Part shown: piece by piece, positions 1 through 8,331 of the stretch
Layout of the letters: the number at the start of each line of letters is the position of its first letter
Position numbering within the stretch: position 1 is the stretch's first letter
IMG/VR virus record: IMGVR_UViG_3300025138_007760
Span: 1 to 48,381 of that record
Reading direction: 5' to 3' (one strand)
DNA: 48,381 nt
Source: a virus
Notes under the pieces: generated by a model
What the model was told of the DNA's origin: nothing
Databases searched by the model: none
Seen by the model: the letters and a program-made list of their open reading frames with translations, nothing else
Program-made: the position numbers and the translations under genes

Positions 1-2
1 AT

Positions 3-251
3 GATAAGAAATATGCTTATCTTGCAGTCAATGGTGGTGGCTGCTCAGGTTTTCAATACGAGTGGAACATGACCAATGATTTGGAAAAAGGTACACTCGT
101 TGAAAACATTTTAGTGCTAGACCGAACTGCAGAAATGTTTGTCATTGGTTGCACTGTTGACTATGTAAAAGAGTTTGGCGGATCGTACTTAAAAGTTATA
201 AATCCTAATGCAACAGCGCAATGTGGTTGCGGGGAATCATTCGCCGTATAA
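3..251 (+). CDS. HesB/IscA/ErpA-type Fe-S cluster carrier (5' partial)
   Basis: The reading frame is open from the left edge, so the N-terminus lies outside the window. The visible 82 residues carry the A-type carrier signatures: GGGCSGFQY near the start of the visible part and the C-terminal CGCGESF motif, giving the three conserved cysteines that hold a 2Fe-2S or 4Fe-4S cluster. Family members are about 105-120 residues, so roughly a third is missing. They accept clusters from a scaffold and pass them to client proteins in the cytoplasm. HesB-like genes are known in T4-like marine phages. A palindrome-promoter module follows directly, making this the last gene of its unit. Confidence 0.9.
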   Translation, partial: DKKYAYLAVNGGGCSGFQYEWNMTNDLEKGTLVENILVLDRTAEMFVIGCTVDYVKEFGGSYLKVINPNATAQCGCGESFAV

Positions 252-256
252 TTTAA

Positions 257-317
257 TTAACATGTTATGTATTTAATTCATTTTTTAGTGTACATTTGCG
301 TAAAAGCGTGATATAAT
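257..317 (+). promoter_or_regulatory. Early promoter P1 with upstream palindrome
   Basis: Near-palindrome TTAACATGTTA (257-267) just after the HesB stop codon, then -35 TGTACA (289-294), a 17-base spacer and -10 TATAAT (312-317). One of fifteen similar promoters in the window; it serves the 345 gene and the DNA polymerase. Confidence 0.85.
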
Positions 318-344
318 AATACTATTAAAATGGAGAAATACATA

Positions 345-536
345 ATGACATCATCAAAACTATCAATAATTTATTCACACTTTCAATCCCTTCCGGATTA
401 TCACCATAAAATTAAATACCTTCAGGACAACAAATCTGACCTTGAAAAATTTAACATAAATGTTGATAATTTAATCAACCACTATTTAACCAACGGCGAC
501 AAACCATATCAAACAATTAAAAAATCGGAATATTAA
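345..536 (+). CDS. Small hypothetical early protein (63 aa)
   Basis: First gene behind promoter P1. The start at 345 is chosen over the in-frame ATG at 330 because GGAG (332-335) sits at normal ribosome-binding distance from 345 and would lie inside the longer version. The protein is polar, about 63 residues, with a YSHFQSLPDYHHKIKYLQ stretch; I recognise no domain. It ends 3 bases before the DNA polymerase start, so the two are probably translated together. Confidence 0.75.
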   Translation: MTSSKLSIIYSHFQSLPDYHHKIKYLQDNKSDLEKFNINVDNLINHYLTNGDKPYQTIKKSEY

Positions 537-539
537 TTA

Positions 540-3062
540 ATGGCATTTTACACTAATCTTTATCGATATAAAAGTAACATATACTATCGCGGTTATTCAA
601 CTAACGGCGATAGAGTTGTTAAAAAAGATCATTATGAACCAAAGTTCTGGGTTACTACACCAGATGATACTGGTTACAAAAGCATCGATGGTCATAATGT
701 CGGATCAATAAACTTTAATAGTATGTACGAAGCTGGTCAATGGCTGCGTGATAACCTTGAAGTTTCTGGTAGAAAGATTTATGGTAATAAGAGATACATA
801 TCACAATACGTAATGGAAAAGTTTCCAGCTGATATTGAATTTGATCGTAGTTCAATCAACGTTGGTACATTCGATATTGAAACAGACTATGATGATGGCT
901 TTCCACATCCGGATCAAGCAGCTCATAAAATATTATCAATATCATATAAGTCTAGTAAATTCTCAACATATCACGTGTGGGGTTATGGTGATTTTGATAC
1001 TAAGACTGCGCTTATACGCGATGTTAAATATACCCGATGCAATAGTGAAGAAGAACTTCTTACTAAATTTATAGAATTCTGGTCACATCCGGATATTACA
1101 CCTGACGTCATTACAGGTTGGAATACAAGGTTCTTCGATATTCCTTATGTGATTAATCGTACTTCACAAATTTTAGGTATTGAATACTTACATAAGTTTT
1201 CTCCTTATGGCTTGCAAATACCAGACCCTAGAAAAGTTATATATCGTGGCAGAGAAAATCTAGTCTATGAAATACCTGGTGTACAAACATTAGATTATAT
1301 GGAACTATTTCAAAAGTTTGGTTACACGTATGGTCCTCAAGAATCATATGCATTAAATCATATTGCTTATGTTGTTCTTGGTGAAAAGAAACTTTCATAT
1401 GATGAATCAGGTTCACTTAAAAATCTATATAAAGATGATCATCAAAAGTACATCGACTATAACATGAAAGATGTTCAACTTGTTGATAGACTCGAAGAAA
1501 AACTTGGATTGATTACGTTGGCTATTACTATGGCTTACAAAGGCGGTGTAAATTTCCAAGACACATTTGGTGTAACTGCTATATGGGAATCAATCATTTG
1601 TAGAAAATTATATCAAAGTAAAGTTATTCCACCACTTACACAAAAATATGATAATTATGAAATTATAGGCGCAACTGAAACATCAAAGAAAAATCCATCT
1701 TCCGCTTTTCGTGCAGAAGGTAAAACACATCACATTGCTGGTGGCTATGTTAAAGATCCTATTCCTGGTAAATATGATTGGGTTGTATCATTTGATTTAA
1801 ATTCGCTATATCCTAATATTATTGTACAAAATAATATGTCACCAGAAACAATAGTTGATAATCCAACAGAACCTGCTGAATTTGTAAGAGCTGCAAATGA
1901 CACATACTATCGTAAAGACTTTCAAGGTGTATTACCAAAAATTATTGAAGAATATTATGATGAGCGTGTATCGATAAAAAATATGATGTTAGCTGCAAAA
2001 GCTGAAGAGCAAAAAGGTTATACATCTGAACTAGATAAAGAAATAAGTAACTTAGAAAACAGGCAGATGGCTATTAAAATTCTACTTAATAGTTTATATG
2101 GTGCATTGGCTAATAAACACTTTCTATATTTCAGACCATCACTTGCTGAAGGCGTTACACTTACTGGTCAAAAAGCAATTAAACACGCTGAAGTTACTAT
2201 GAACACTGAATTAAATAAGTTACTTAAATCTGATAAAGATTATGTAATTGCAATCGATACCGATTCTTTATATGTTAACTTTGGCCCACTGGTAGAGCAA
2301 TTTGCTCCAAATAATCCAGTTTTATTCTTAGATAAAATATGTAAAGAACATTTTGAACCTGCTATTGGAAAAGCATATGCTAAGTTTTTCGAAATGCATA
2401 ACGCATATAAAAACAGAATGGTTATGGCAAGAGAAGCAATATCTGATGTTGGTATTTGGACTGCAAAGAAACGATATATACTTAACGTGCATAATAATGA
2501 AGGTGTGCAATATGCTGAACCTAAACTTAAGATTATGGGTATTGAAGCTATTAAGTCATCAACACCAGAAATTGTACGTAATAAATTCAAAGAAGCATTT
2601 AAGATTATAATATCTGGTACTGAAAAAGAAACACAAACGTTTATTGCTAACTTTAAAGCTGAGTTTAAAAGTTTAAATCCAGAAGCTATAGCTTTTCCAC
2701 GTGGAGTTAGTAACATAACAGATTGGCACGATAGAAAAACTATCTTTAAAAAGAGTTGTCCAATACATGTTCGTGGATCATTATTGCATAATTATTATCT
2801 TAAACAAAATAAACTAAATGACAAATATGAACTTATACAAAATGGTGATAGAATTAAATTTGTATATCTAAAACTACCAAATACTATAAGACAAAATATA
2901 ATATCATTTAAAGATGTGTTACCTAAAGAATTAAAGTTACACAATTATATTAATTATGATTTACAATTCGAAAAAACATTTATCGAACCACTAAATCTAA
3001 TACTTAACCCAATCGGCTGGTCAGCCGAAGAACAAGCAACCTTGGAGGATTTTTTCGTATGA
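540..3062 (+). CDS. 43: Family B DNA polymerase (T4 gp43-like)
   Basis: Replicative DNA polymerase of 840 residues (T4 gp43 is 898). The 3'-5' exonuclease comes first: Exo I FDIET with D112 and E114, Exo II with the GWNTRFFDIPY stretch, Exo III YNMKDVQLVD. The polymerase domain follows: motif A DLNSLYPNII with D419, motif B ILLNSLYGALA around N517, and motif C IDTDSLY with D573 and D575. All catalytic carboxylates are present, so it should both polymerise and proofread. No strong ribosome-binding site precedes 540; translation is probably coupled to the small gene upstream. The stop overlaps the MazG-like gene as ATGA. In T4 this enzyme works with the sliding clamp, UvsX and the gp41 helicase; the last two are encoded further on. 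Confidence 0.97.
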   Translation: MAFYTNLYRYKSNIYYRGYSTNGDRVVKKDHYEPKFWVTTPDDTGYKSIDGHNVGSINFNSMYEAGQWLRDNLEVSGRKIYGNKRYISQYVMEKFPADIEFDRSSINVGTFDIETDYDDGFPHPDQAAHKILSISYKSSKFSTYHVWGYGDFDTKTALIRDVKYTRCNSEEELLTKFIEFWSHPDITPDVITGWNTRFFDIPYVINRTSQILGIEYLHKFSPYGLQIPDPRKVIYRGRENLVYEIPGVQTLDYMELFQKFGYTYGPQESYALNHIAYVVLGEKKLSYDESGSLKNLYKDDHQKYIDYNMKDVQLVDRLEEKLGLITLAITMAYKGGVNFQDTFGVTAIWESIICRKLYQSKVIPPLTQKYDNYEIIGATETSKKNPSSAFRAEGKTHHIAGGYVKDPIPGKYDWVVSFDLNSLYPNIIVQNNMSPETIVDNPTEPAEFVRAANDTYYRKDFQGVLPKIIEEYYDERVSIKNMMLAAKAEEQKGYTSELDKEISNLENRQMAIKILLNSLYGALANKHFLYFRPSLAEGVTLTGQKAIKHAEVTMNTELNKLLKSDKDYVIAIDTDSLYVNFGPLVEQFAPNNPVLFLDKICKEHFEPAIGKAYAKFFEMHNAYKNRMVMAREAISDVGIWTAKKRYILNVHNNEGVQYAEPKLKIMGIEAIKSSTPEIVRNKFKEAFKIIISGTEKETQTFIANFKAEFKSLNPEAIAFPRGVSNITDWHDRKTIFKKSCPIHVRGSLLHNYYLKQNKLNDKYELIQNGDRIKFVYLKLPNTIRQNIISFKDVLPKELKLHNYINYDLQFEKTFIEPLNLILNPIGWSAEEQATLEDFFV

Positions 3063-3475
3063 GTACGAACTGGTTTAAAGACATGCAAGACATGCATAAG
3101 AAATATGGCGTAGACGAATGGATGAATAAAGAAAAGAATTCTGAATGGTGTAAACTGAGAACGTTTATGGATTTTAGAATTAGCATGATGCAAGAAGAAC
3201 TTGATGAAACAAAAGCAGCTGTTAAAAATAAAGATCCAGAAGAAATTGTTGATGGTATTATAGACATGTGCGTCTTTGCTATCGGCACACTAGAAGTATT
3301 TGGTGTTGATGCTAATAAAGCATGGGACCAAGTACTAAAAGCGAATATGTCAAAAGAAGTTGGCATTAAAGAAGGCAGACCTAATCCTCTTGGTTTACCA
3401 GATTTGGTAAAGCCTGAAGGCTGGAAAGGTCCAACACATAAGGGAAATCATGGAAATATCACTGACTCTTTTTAA
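3059..3475 (+). CDS. MazG-like nucleoside triphosphate pyrophosphohydrolase
   Basis: All-alpha NTP-PPase of 138 residues. The Mg-binding pattern is visible as QEELDETKAAV followed about 15 residues later by EEIVDGIIDMCVFAIG (EExxE ... ExxD). Such enzymes hydrolyse (d)NTPs to monophosphates, cleaning the nucleotide pool; in marine phages they have also been proposed to affect ppGpp. The gene starts within the polymerase stop (ATGA) with GGAGG upstream. The C-terminal tail, rich in Gly, Pro and Lys, lies outside the helical core. Confidence 0.85.
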   Translation: MSTNWFKDMQDMHKKYGVDEWMNKEKNSEWCKLRTFMDFRISMMQEELDETKAAVKNKDPEEIVDGIIDMCVFAIGTLEVFGVDANKAWDQVLKANMSKEVGIKEGRPNPLGLPDLVKPEGWKGPTHKGNHGNITDSF

Positions 3476-4376
3476 TAGTATATTTGATAATAAGACTAAA
3501 CAAAAGTTAACATTTGAAAACTTTGACAGCTTTGAACAAGCATTGTATGGTCTATCTAATCGAGTTATAAAATCTAAAAAAGATGCACCGTTAATGTCAC
3601 CTGCGCAATTTAAGCCTGATACCACACGAGCTAACGATAATGTTACAATGTGGGCAGGCTGGTGTGCAGTTGATGTTGATGACTTTGAATTTACAGGAGA
3701 CCTACAAAGTGCTTTATCAAATCGTTTTAGTAAGTATCGCTTTATTTGCTACTCTACTGCTAGCAGCTTGGAATCTTTTCCAAAGTTTAGGCTTGTCTTT
3801 CCACTTACAAAGAATATACAACATGAAAAGATACGACACTTTTGGTATGCTCTTCAAACAGAACTTGGAGATTTGGGAGATAAGCAAACCAAAGATCTTT
3901 CTCGCATGTATTATGTACCAGCAAAATATGATAATGCTTTTAATTTTATCTTTTCTCGAAGCGGTGATTTTATCAACCCTGATATTTTATTAAACAAATA
4001 TCCTTATAAAGAAAAGAGTTCTAATAGTTTCTTTGATAGACTACCAGAAGATATGCAAAAAGAAATTATTGAACACCGCAAATCCAAATTAGATAATACT
4101 AATATAAATTGGTCATCATATAAGAATTGTCCATTCTTTCCAAGACAATTAGAAAAAGAATATAGAATGATAAGTAGTGCAGGTTGGTATCATAAAATGT
4201 ACCAAATCATGGTTGCAACTGCTGGTAATGCTATTAAAAATAAATACCCAATTTCTGCACATGAAATTACTTCTCTATGTAGAGAACTTGATAATGAAAC
4301 TGGTAATTGGTATAAATCCAGACCACTTGAAAAAGAAGCTGATCGTGCACTTGAATATGTATACAAAAATATCTAA
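3450..4376 (+). CDS. Putative AEP-type primase (primase-polymerase-like)
   Basis: 308 residues. The N-terminal part shows what looks like an archaeo-eukaryotic primase core: WCAVDVDDFEF (possible metal-binding DxD), then FICYSTASS followed by SFPKFRLVFPL, and later DLSRMYYVPA. This order resembles primase domains of phage and plasmid VirE/RepB-like proteins. T4 itself uses a DnaG-type primase (gp61), so an AEP-like protein beside gp43 is unusual. It overlaps the MazG-like gene by 26 bases, with AGGG just upstream of ATG 3450. The assignment rests on motif order only; it could be another nucleotidyltransferase. Confidence 0.55.
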   Translation: MEISLTLFNSIFDNKTKQKLTFENFDSFEQALYGLSNRVIKSKKDAPLMSPAQFKPDTTRANDNVTMWAGWCAVDVDDFEFTGDLQSALSNRFSKYRFICYSTASSLESFPKFRLVFPLTKNIQHEKIRHFWYALQTELGDLGDKQTKDLSRMYYVPAKYDNAFNFIFSRSGDFINPDILLNKYPYKEKSSNSFFDRLPEDMQKEIIEHRKSKLDNTNINWSSYKNCPFFPRQLEKEYRMISSAGWYHKMYQIMVATAGNAIKNKYPISAHEITSLCRELDNETGNWYKSRPLEKEADRALEYVYKNI

Positions 4377-4824
4377 TTTAATAACTCGTAATATTGAAGT
4401 AACACAAGAGTTTATTAATTTTAGAGATGGCGAAATTGCTAAAGGTACGTATAATTCTGATAACGATTATAAATACTGCGATTATCTTTTACTTGAATGG
4501 TGGCTTAAAAAACATCAATATGTAAATGAAAATAGTCATAAATGGAGACATGATTTTATTATTAAAGGATTAGGCAAAATAGATGTTAAATGGATTGCGT
4601 CTAAATATTTCAATATTAAAGAAGCTAAATCTAGAAATCAATTAATAGAATCAATTAATATTGGAGAATTAGACTATTTTTTATTTTATACTCATCCTAA
4701 AATAGAAAGAAAATATATTATTGGTGATATTCTATCACACAAATATATTGATATACTTCCAGCTAAGAAAGTTATAGAAAATTTAATAGATAGTAACGAC
4801 AAAGGTTGGTTTTTCCCTGTTTAA
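4357..4824 (+). CDS. Hypothetical protein downstream of primase candidate
   Basis: 155 residues, Lys/Asn/Ile-rich, no recognised domain. A longer open frame starts at 4177 inside the primase gene, but 4357 is the first ATG that gives a normal short overlap (20 bases). The ribosome-binding site is weak, suggesting coupling. Near the middle it has a WLKKHQYVNENSHKW stretch. It could be a helical C-terminal partner of the preceding protein; that is inference from position only. It is the last gene before promoter P2. Confidence 0.65.
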   Translation: MYTKISNLITRNIEVTQEFINFRDGEIAKGTYNSDNDYKYCDYLLLEWWLKKHQYVNENSHKWRHDFIIKGLGKIDVKWIASKYFNIKEAKSRNQLIESINIGELDYFLFYTHPKIERKYIIGDILSHKYIDILPAKKVIENLIDSNDKGWFFPV

Positions 4825-4876
4825 TTAACATGTTATGTTCTTTTTCCTTTACTTTTAGAGAAAAGTATGGTATAAT
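4825..4876 (+). promoter_or_regulatory. Early promoter P2 with upstream palindrome
   Basis: TAACATGTTA (4826-4835) directly after the stop codon, -35 TTTACT (4848-4853), 17-base spacer, extended -10 TGGTATAAT with TATAAT at 4871-4876. This is the TTTACT class of the repeated promoter. Confidence 0.88.
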
Positions 4877-4908
4877 AGTACTATAAAATGAAACTAACGG
4901 AGTACTAT

Positions 4909-5100
4909 ATGTATAAAATAACACTAAATATATCAAAAAACTTATCAATGATATCACAATTTGCAAAATCTCACGGATGTATTGTAAAATCTACAGGACT
5001 TCACACATATCTTTTTGAATCTGAATCATTCGATATGTTATACGAACTTGCCGAATCATATTTACAATATGATCCTACTGATAAAATAAAATTTAGTTAA
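4909..5100 (+). CDS. Small hypothetical early protein (63 aa)
   Basis: Single gene behind promoter P2. Start 4909 is chosen because ACGGAG lies six bases upstream; the in-frame ATG at 4888 falls in the conserved leader. The product has alternating hydrophobic residues and a YELAESYLQYDP segment, with no recognised domain. Its stop codon overlaps the palindrome of promoter P3. Confidence 0.75.
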   Translation: MYKITLNISKNLSMISQFAKSHGCIVKSTGLHTYLFESESFDMLYELAESYLQYDPTDKIKFS

Positions 5101-5168
5101 CATGTTTACAACAAACTTTAAAAAAAGTAAAAATAACTGTGTACATTTGCAAAAAAGTATGGTATAAT
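5097..5168 (+). promoter_or_regulatory. Early promoter P3 with upstream palindrome
   Basis: GTTAACATGTTT overlaps the preceding stop codon (core AACATGTT 5099-5106), followed by an acaaacttta spacer motif, -35 TGTACA (5140-5145), 17 bases and TATAAT (5163-5168). It heads the operon that includes the DNA-modification genes up to about 11.3 kb. Confidence 0.88.
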
Positions 5169-5200
5169 ATTACTATAAGATTAAAAAAGAGGAGTTTCTT

Positions 5201-5557
5201 ATGGACAAACAATTAGAATTATTTACAAACGACTGGGGAATTAACTCAGGTTTCAAGAATTTAGCTGATCAGCTAAACGATCTCTTACCTTTTCAAGGTA
5301 AAGTCCAATTCTCAAGATCAAAGAATAAACAATTAGAAAAGTTTAGAAAAGCTCAAAACTTATTGTATGATCTATTTAATAATGCTCTTATGAATAGAAG
5401 AGCTGAATTTAAAGTTTTCTTTGGTTTTGTACCAATTAATACCATTAGAGATAGTTATCCAGTAACTGCCGAAAGATGGTCTCAGGTTGAAAACGAAATG
5501 GCTGAGTACATGAATGAAATTATTTTTGATGCAGCAGCAGAACAAGGAGTTAAATAA
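5201..5557 (+). CDS. Hypothetical protein, first gene of the modification operon
   Basis: 118 residues, preceded by GAGGAG at good spacing. Predicted mostly helical with basic patches (SRSKNKQLEKFRKAQ) and a VFFGFVP segment. I do not recognise the family. It is the leader gene of the P3 transcription unit, which later encodes dCMP hydroxymethylase; its stop overlaps the next start as TAATG. Confidence 0.75.
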   Translation: MDKQLELFTNDWGINSGFKNLADQLNDLLPFQGKVQFSRSKNKQLEKFRKAQNLLYDLFNNALMNRRAEFKVFFGFVPINTIRDSYPVTAERWSQVENEMAEYMNEIIFDAAAEQGVK

Positions 5558-5799
5558 TGGCTAAAGAGATGATTGAAGATGTTGTAAAGTTCGATAACAT
5601 CATTTATGTTGGTGACTTAGTAGAAACTAAGTTTGGTGCTTGTAGAATTAAAAAAATTGAGTTAATGCCTGAAAAAAGACATTTCTCTAAGTGTGGAATA
5701 AATGTAAATAAAATGTTTACATCTATGATAGATCAGTGTATAATAGATCTAGATAACAGTCATTTTGTGTATGGAGATGAAATTGAAAGAATCGGTTAA
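5557..5799 (+). CDS. Hypothetical small protein (80 aa)
   Basis: Starts in a TAATG junction with the 5201 gene. Predicted mainly beta (DNIIYVGDLVETKFGACRI), like small SH3-barrel or KOW-type proteins, but there is no firm match. It overlaps the following gene's start region by about 23 bases. Confidence 0.7.
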   Translation: MAKEMIEDVVKFDNIIYVGDLVETKFGACRIKKIELMPEKRHFSKCGINVNKMFTSMIDQCIIDLDNSHFVYGDEIERIG

Positions 5800-6106
5800 A
5801 GTATTAAATGAATGCGTTGCATTACAAAATAAAAAATCTGATGATTATCAGAATAAAGAATCAAACGTAACTCAAGCAATGCATTATCGTCGTGGTGTTG
5901 ATAGTATACACGATATAATTCAAGGTAAGTGCTATCGTGCACAATCTATATTAGAAAGTCAAGGTGATCCAAACTTCGAATCACTCGAAGATACTTACAA
6001 AGATATGATTAACTATTGTTCTTTTGCGGTGTCGTATATGCGTGGTAAGATGGACGGCCAAAGGCTTGATAGAGATATGTACAACAAATTGAAAGGTAAG
6101 ATGTAG
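5777..6106 (+). CDS. DUF1599/Nmad1-like nucleotide-modification-associated protein
   Basis: About 109 residues, all-helical. The pattern KKSDDYQ ... GVDSIHDIIQGKCYR ... NFESLEDTYKDMINYCSF resembles the DUF1599 family (nucleotide modification associated domain 1), linked to base-modification gene neighbourhoods. It sits directly upstream of dCMP hydroxymethylase. Start choice is uncertain: ATG 5777 follows the upstream gene's GGAG too closely, TTG 5783 has that GGAG at six bases, and ATG 5771 has no ribosome-binding site. Its TAG overlaps the GTG start of the next gene. Confidence 0.6.
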   Translation: MKLKESVKVLNECVALQNKKSDDYQNKESNVTQAMHYRRGVDSIHDIIQGKCYRAQSILESQGDPNFESLEDTYKDMINYCSFAVSYMRGKMDGQRLDRDMYNKLKGKM

Positions 6107-6795
6107 TGATTAGTTATGATATGATAAAGACAGATGACATAAGATATTATTTTTGTAATGAATTAAAACAAGAAAACTTTGTCACTGATAAAAATGGTGG
6201 TAAACTAATTGAAATGATTGGTGCATGTTTCATTGCAGATAAGTCATCTATCTTTGGTACACCTAATCAAGATTATATCACAAGAGAAATTGCTTGGTAC
6301 AATAGCCAAATTGGTAATGTTAATGCTATAGCTGGTAAAACACCAGAAGCTTGGAAAATGGCAGCTAATGATTATGGCCAAGTTAATTCTAATTACGGTC
6401 AACTTATTTACTCTGATAAATACTTTAACCAGTATGGCAGAGTACTTGATGAACTCTTACAAAACGATGAAGGCCGTCGAGCCACTATGGTTTACAATAG
6501 ACCAAGTATATGGGAGGAATATAATGAAGAAGGTAAAAGTGATTTCATATGTACTAATGCCGTTACTTATTACATACGTAATGATAAATTATTCTGTGTT
6601 GTTCAAATGCGCTCTAACGATGTCGTGTTCGGATATAAGAATGACTATGCTTGGCAGCTTCATGTTTTAGAAACTCTAGTTGAAGATTACAATCAATGTA
6701 AGAATGAGATTATAGAACCAATTACATGTGGTGATATAATTTGGCAAGTACAGAACATGCACGTTTATGAAAGGCATTTTAATCTTGTCAAATAA
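6106..6795 (+). CDS. 42: dCMP hydroxymethylase (T4 gp42-like)
   Basis: Thymidylate-synthase-fold enzyme converting dCMP and methylene-THF to 5-hydroxymethyl-dCMP. It is colinear with T4 gp42 as I recall that sequence: the N-terminus MISYDMIKTDDIRYY corresponds to the T4 start, supporting GTG 6106. The active site is FICTNAVTYY with C149 (T4 Cys148), then MRSNDVVFGYKNDYAWQ with D180 (T4 Asp179), the Asp that replaces the dUMP-binding Asn of ThyA and gives dCMP specificity. The last motif is HVYERHF; the protein then stops about 17 residues earlier than T4 gp42. 229 residues. It overlaps the deaminase gene by 29 bases. Strong evidence that this phage makes hydroxymethylcytosine. Confidence 0.93.
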   Translation: MISYDMIKTDDIRYYFCNELKQENFVTDKNGGKLIEMIGACFIADKSSIFGTPNQDYITREIAWYNSQIGNVNAIAGKTPEAWKMAANDYGQVNSNYGQLIYSDKYFNQYGRVLDELLQNDEGRRATMVYNRPSIWEEYNEEGKSDFICTNAVTYYIRNDKLFCVVQMRSNDVVFGYKNDYAWQLHVLETLVEDYNQCKNEIIEPITCGDIIWQVQNMHVYERHFNLVK

Positions 6796-7222
6796 ATGGG
6801 ATAAAAGATTTTTAGAAATGGCAAAAGTTGTATCAACTTGGTCTAAAGATCCATCTACTAAAGTTGGTACTATTGCTGTAAGAAACAGAACAGTTATTGC
6901 TCAAGGTTATAACGGATTTCCTAGAGGCATTAAAGATGACAATAGATATCAAGATAGAGAAACTAAATACAAATTTATAGTACATTCAGAAATGAATGCT
7001 ATATACAATGCTGCACAAAACGGTGTATCATTAGAAGGATCAACTATATACACATATGGTTTGCCAATATGTCATGAATGTGCAAAGGGTTTGATCCAAG
7101 TTGGCGTTAGTAGAGTCGTATCACCAATACACAATGTACCAGAACACTGGAAGATATCATGTGGTATGACTAGATCAATGTTTACAGAAGCAAATATAAA
7201 ATGGGATTGGGTGAAAATATGA
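6767..7222 (+). CDS. cd: dCMP deaminase
   Basis: Zinc-dependent deaminase (dCMP to dUMP). VHSEMNAIYNA provides the zinc His and catalytic Glu; PICHECAKGLIQ provides the two zinc cysteines. 151 residues with ATG 6767, or 145 with TTG 6785, which has AAAGG about nine bases upstream; either is possible. It feeds dUMP to ThyX (14.9 kb) and competes with gp42 for dCMP. The end overlaps the BGT-like gene as ATGA. Confidence 0.93.
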   Translation: MKGILILSNKWDKRFLEMAKVVSTWSKDPSTKVGTIAVRNRTVIAQGYNGFPRGIKDDNRYQDRETKYKFIVHSEMNAIYNAAQNGVSLEGSTIYTYGLPICHECAKGLIQVGVSRVVSPIHNVPEHWKISCGMTRSMFTEANIKWDWVKI

Positions 7223-8331
7223 AAATACTTGTAACAGGAATGAATAAAAATCAAGTCACAGAAAACTTTTATTTACAACAGCAATTAAGAGTAGTGCCTT
7301 CACATTATTCATTACTAAGATGCTTAAGAGATATGGGTCATAGCGTTGAACAAAGGTTAGTAAAAATTGGTGAAGACTTATCATCATATGATAGAGTTAT
7401 TTGTTTCTTAGCTTCGCCAAGACAAGCACTGCAACTTACATTTTATAATGGCTTATGGGCAATACATAATACTCCAAAAGATAAATTAGTATTGGCTTTT
7501 GATGATTGGCAAACAGATGGAATATTTAAAGGCATTCTTTCCTGCACTGACAAAGAATCGCTCTTAAAAGAATTTACTATTAATCAAAGTACAACAGATC
7601 CGGATATTAGCAGAGAATTATTAGAACCACATACTGATGTTTTATTAGACGCAATAAAATATATTGGTGAAAAGAAATCACGTATTTTACTTTCTGTATT
7701 TGCTGGTGGTGATATGACTAAACTTATTGAATATGATCCAAGTTTATTATTTGGCTATAATCCAAATCCTTATCATAGAAATAGAGTACCAGGTAATAGA
7801 AGTGATATTCAAAAAAGCGAAATGAATTTTATGGAAGCACAACTTATTCCAACTGAAAAAGAAGATACTGTAGCTTGGTTTGACAAAGAAAAATGTTTTA
7901 ATTTTGCTTCTTTAGTGCAAGGTAAAACTGCTAAATGGTTAAAAAAACAAAATGTTACTAAATGGAAAATAGAATATTTTGGTTCTAGAAAAGAAAAACA
8001 AAGACGCTTATCAGAAGAAGATATGTGTAAAGTTTATGCTGAACAATGGGGATGCTTAATGCCAGGATACGATCATGCTGGATCTGGTTGGTGGAGAGCA
8101 AGACCTTTACAAGTTACTGATGCCGATTCAATATTGATTGGTGATTACACCGAACTTATGGTATTATTTGATAATGAAGAAGCGGCATCAGTAAAAGCTT
8201 CTGACCTCGAAAATCTATCAGATTCTGAGTTGGCACGTATAGCAACACTACAAAAAAGCTCCATATATACTAAACATCCTTTAAATAAAGAAACACAACA
8301 AACCGAATTGAAGAAAGCTTTAAACATATGA
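7219..8331 (+). CDS. T4 beta-glucosyltransferase-like (GT-B) DNA hydroxymethylcytosine glycosyltransferase
   Basis: 370 residues from ATG 7219, which has GGGTGA upstream and an ATGA junction. The layout follows T4 beta-glucosyltransferase (351 aa) as I recall it: an N-terminal Rossmann half with MKILVTGMN, VPSHYSLLRCLRDMG, SSYDRVICFLAS and KDKLVLAFDDW, then a C-terminal half with IEYFGSRKEKQ (T4 has IEFFGNAREKQ) and GSGWWRARPLQVTDADSIL matching the UDP-sugar-binding end. T4 BGT attaches glucose from UDP-glucose to 5-hydroxymethylcytosine in DNA. Here the next genes are Glf and a GalE-like epimerase, so the sugar donor may be UDP-galactose or UDP-galactofuranose. Fold and role are inferred from colinear motifs; the donor is speculation. 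Confidence 0.7.
   Translation: MKILVTGMNKNQVTENFYLQQQLRVVPSHYSLLRCLRDMGHSVEQRLVKIGEDLSSYDRVICFLASPRQALQLTFYNGLWAIHNTPKDKLVLAFDDWQTDGIFKGILSCTDKESLLKEFTINQSTTDPDISRELLEPHTDVLLDAIKYIGEKKSRILLSVFAGGDMTKLIEYDPSLLFGYNPNPYHRNRVPGNRSDIQKSEMNFMEAQLIPTEKEDTVAWFDKEKCFNFASLVQGKTAKWLKKQNVTKWKIEYFGSRKEKQRRLSEEDMCKVYAEQWGCLMPGYDHAGSGWWRARPLQVTDADSILIGDYTELMVLFDNEEAASVKASDLENLSDSELARIATLQKSSIYTKHPLNKETQQTELKKALNI

Noticed and set aside
257-268. TTAACATGTTAA as a CtrA binding site
   Set aside because: CtrA boxes have TTAA-N7-TTAA; here the half-sites are four bases apart, so a different factor is more likely.
2240-2716. 158-residue minus-strand open frame inside the DNA polymerase gene
   Set aside because: Lies opposite motif C and thumb coding sequence of gp43; no start signals; shadow frame.
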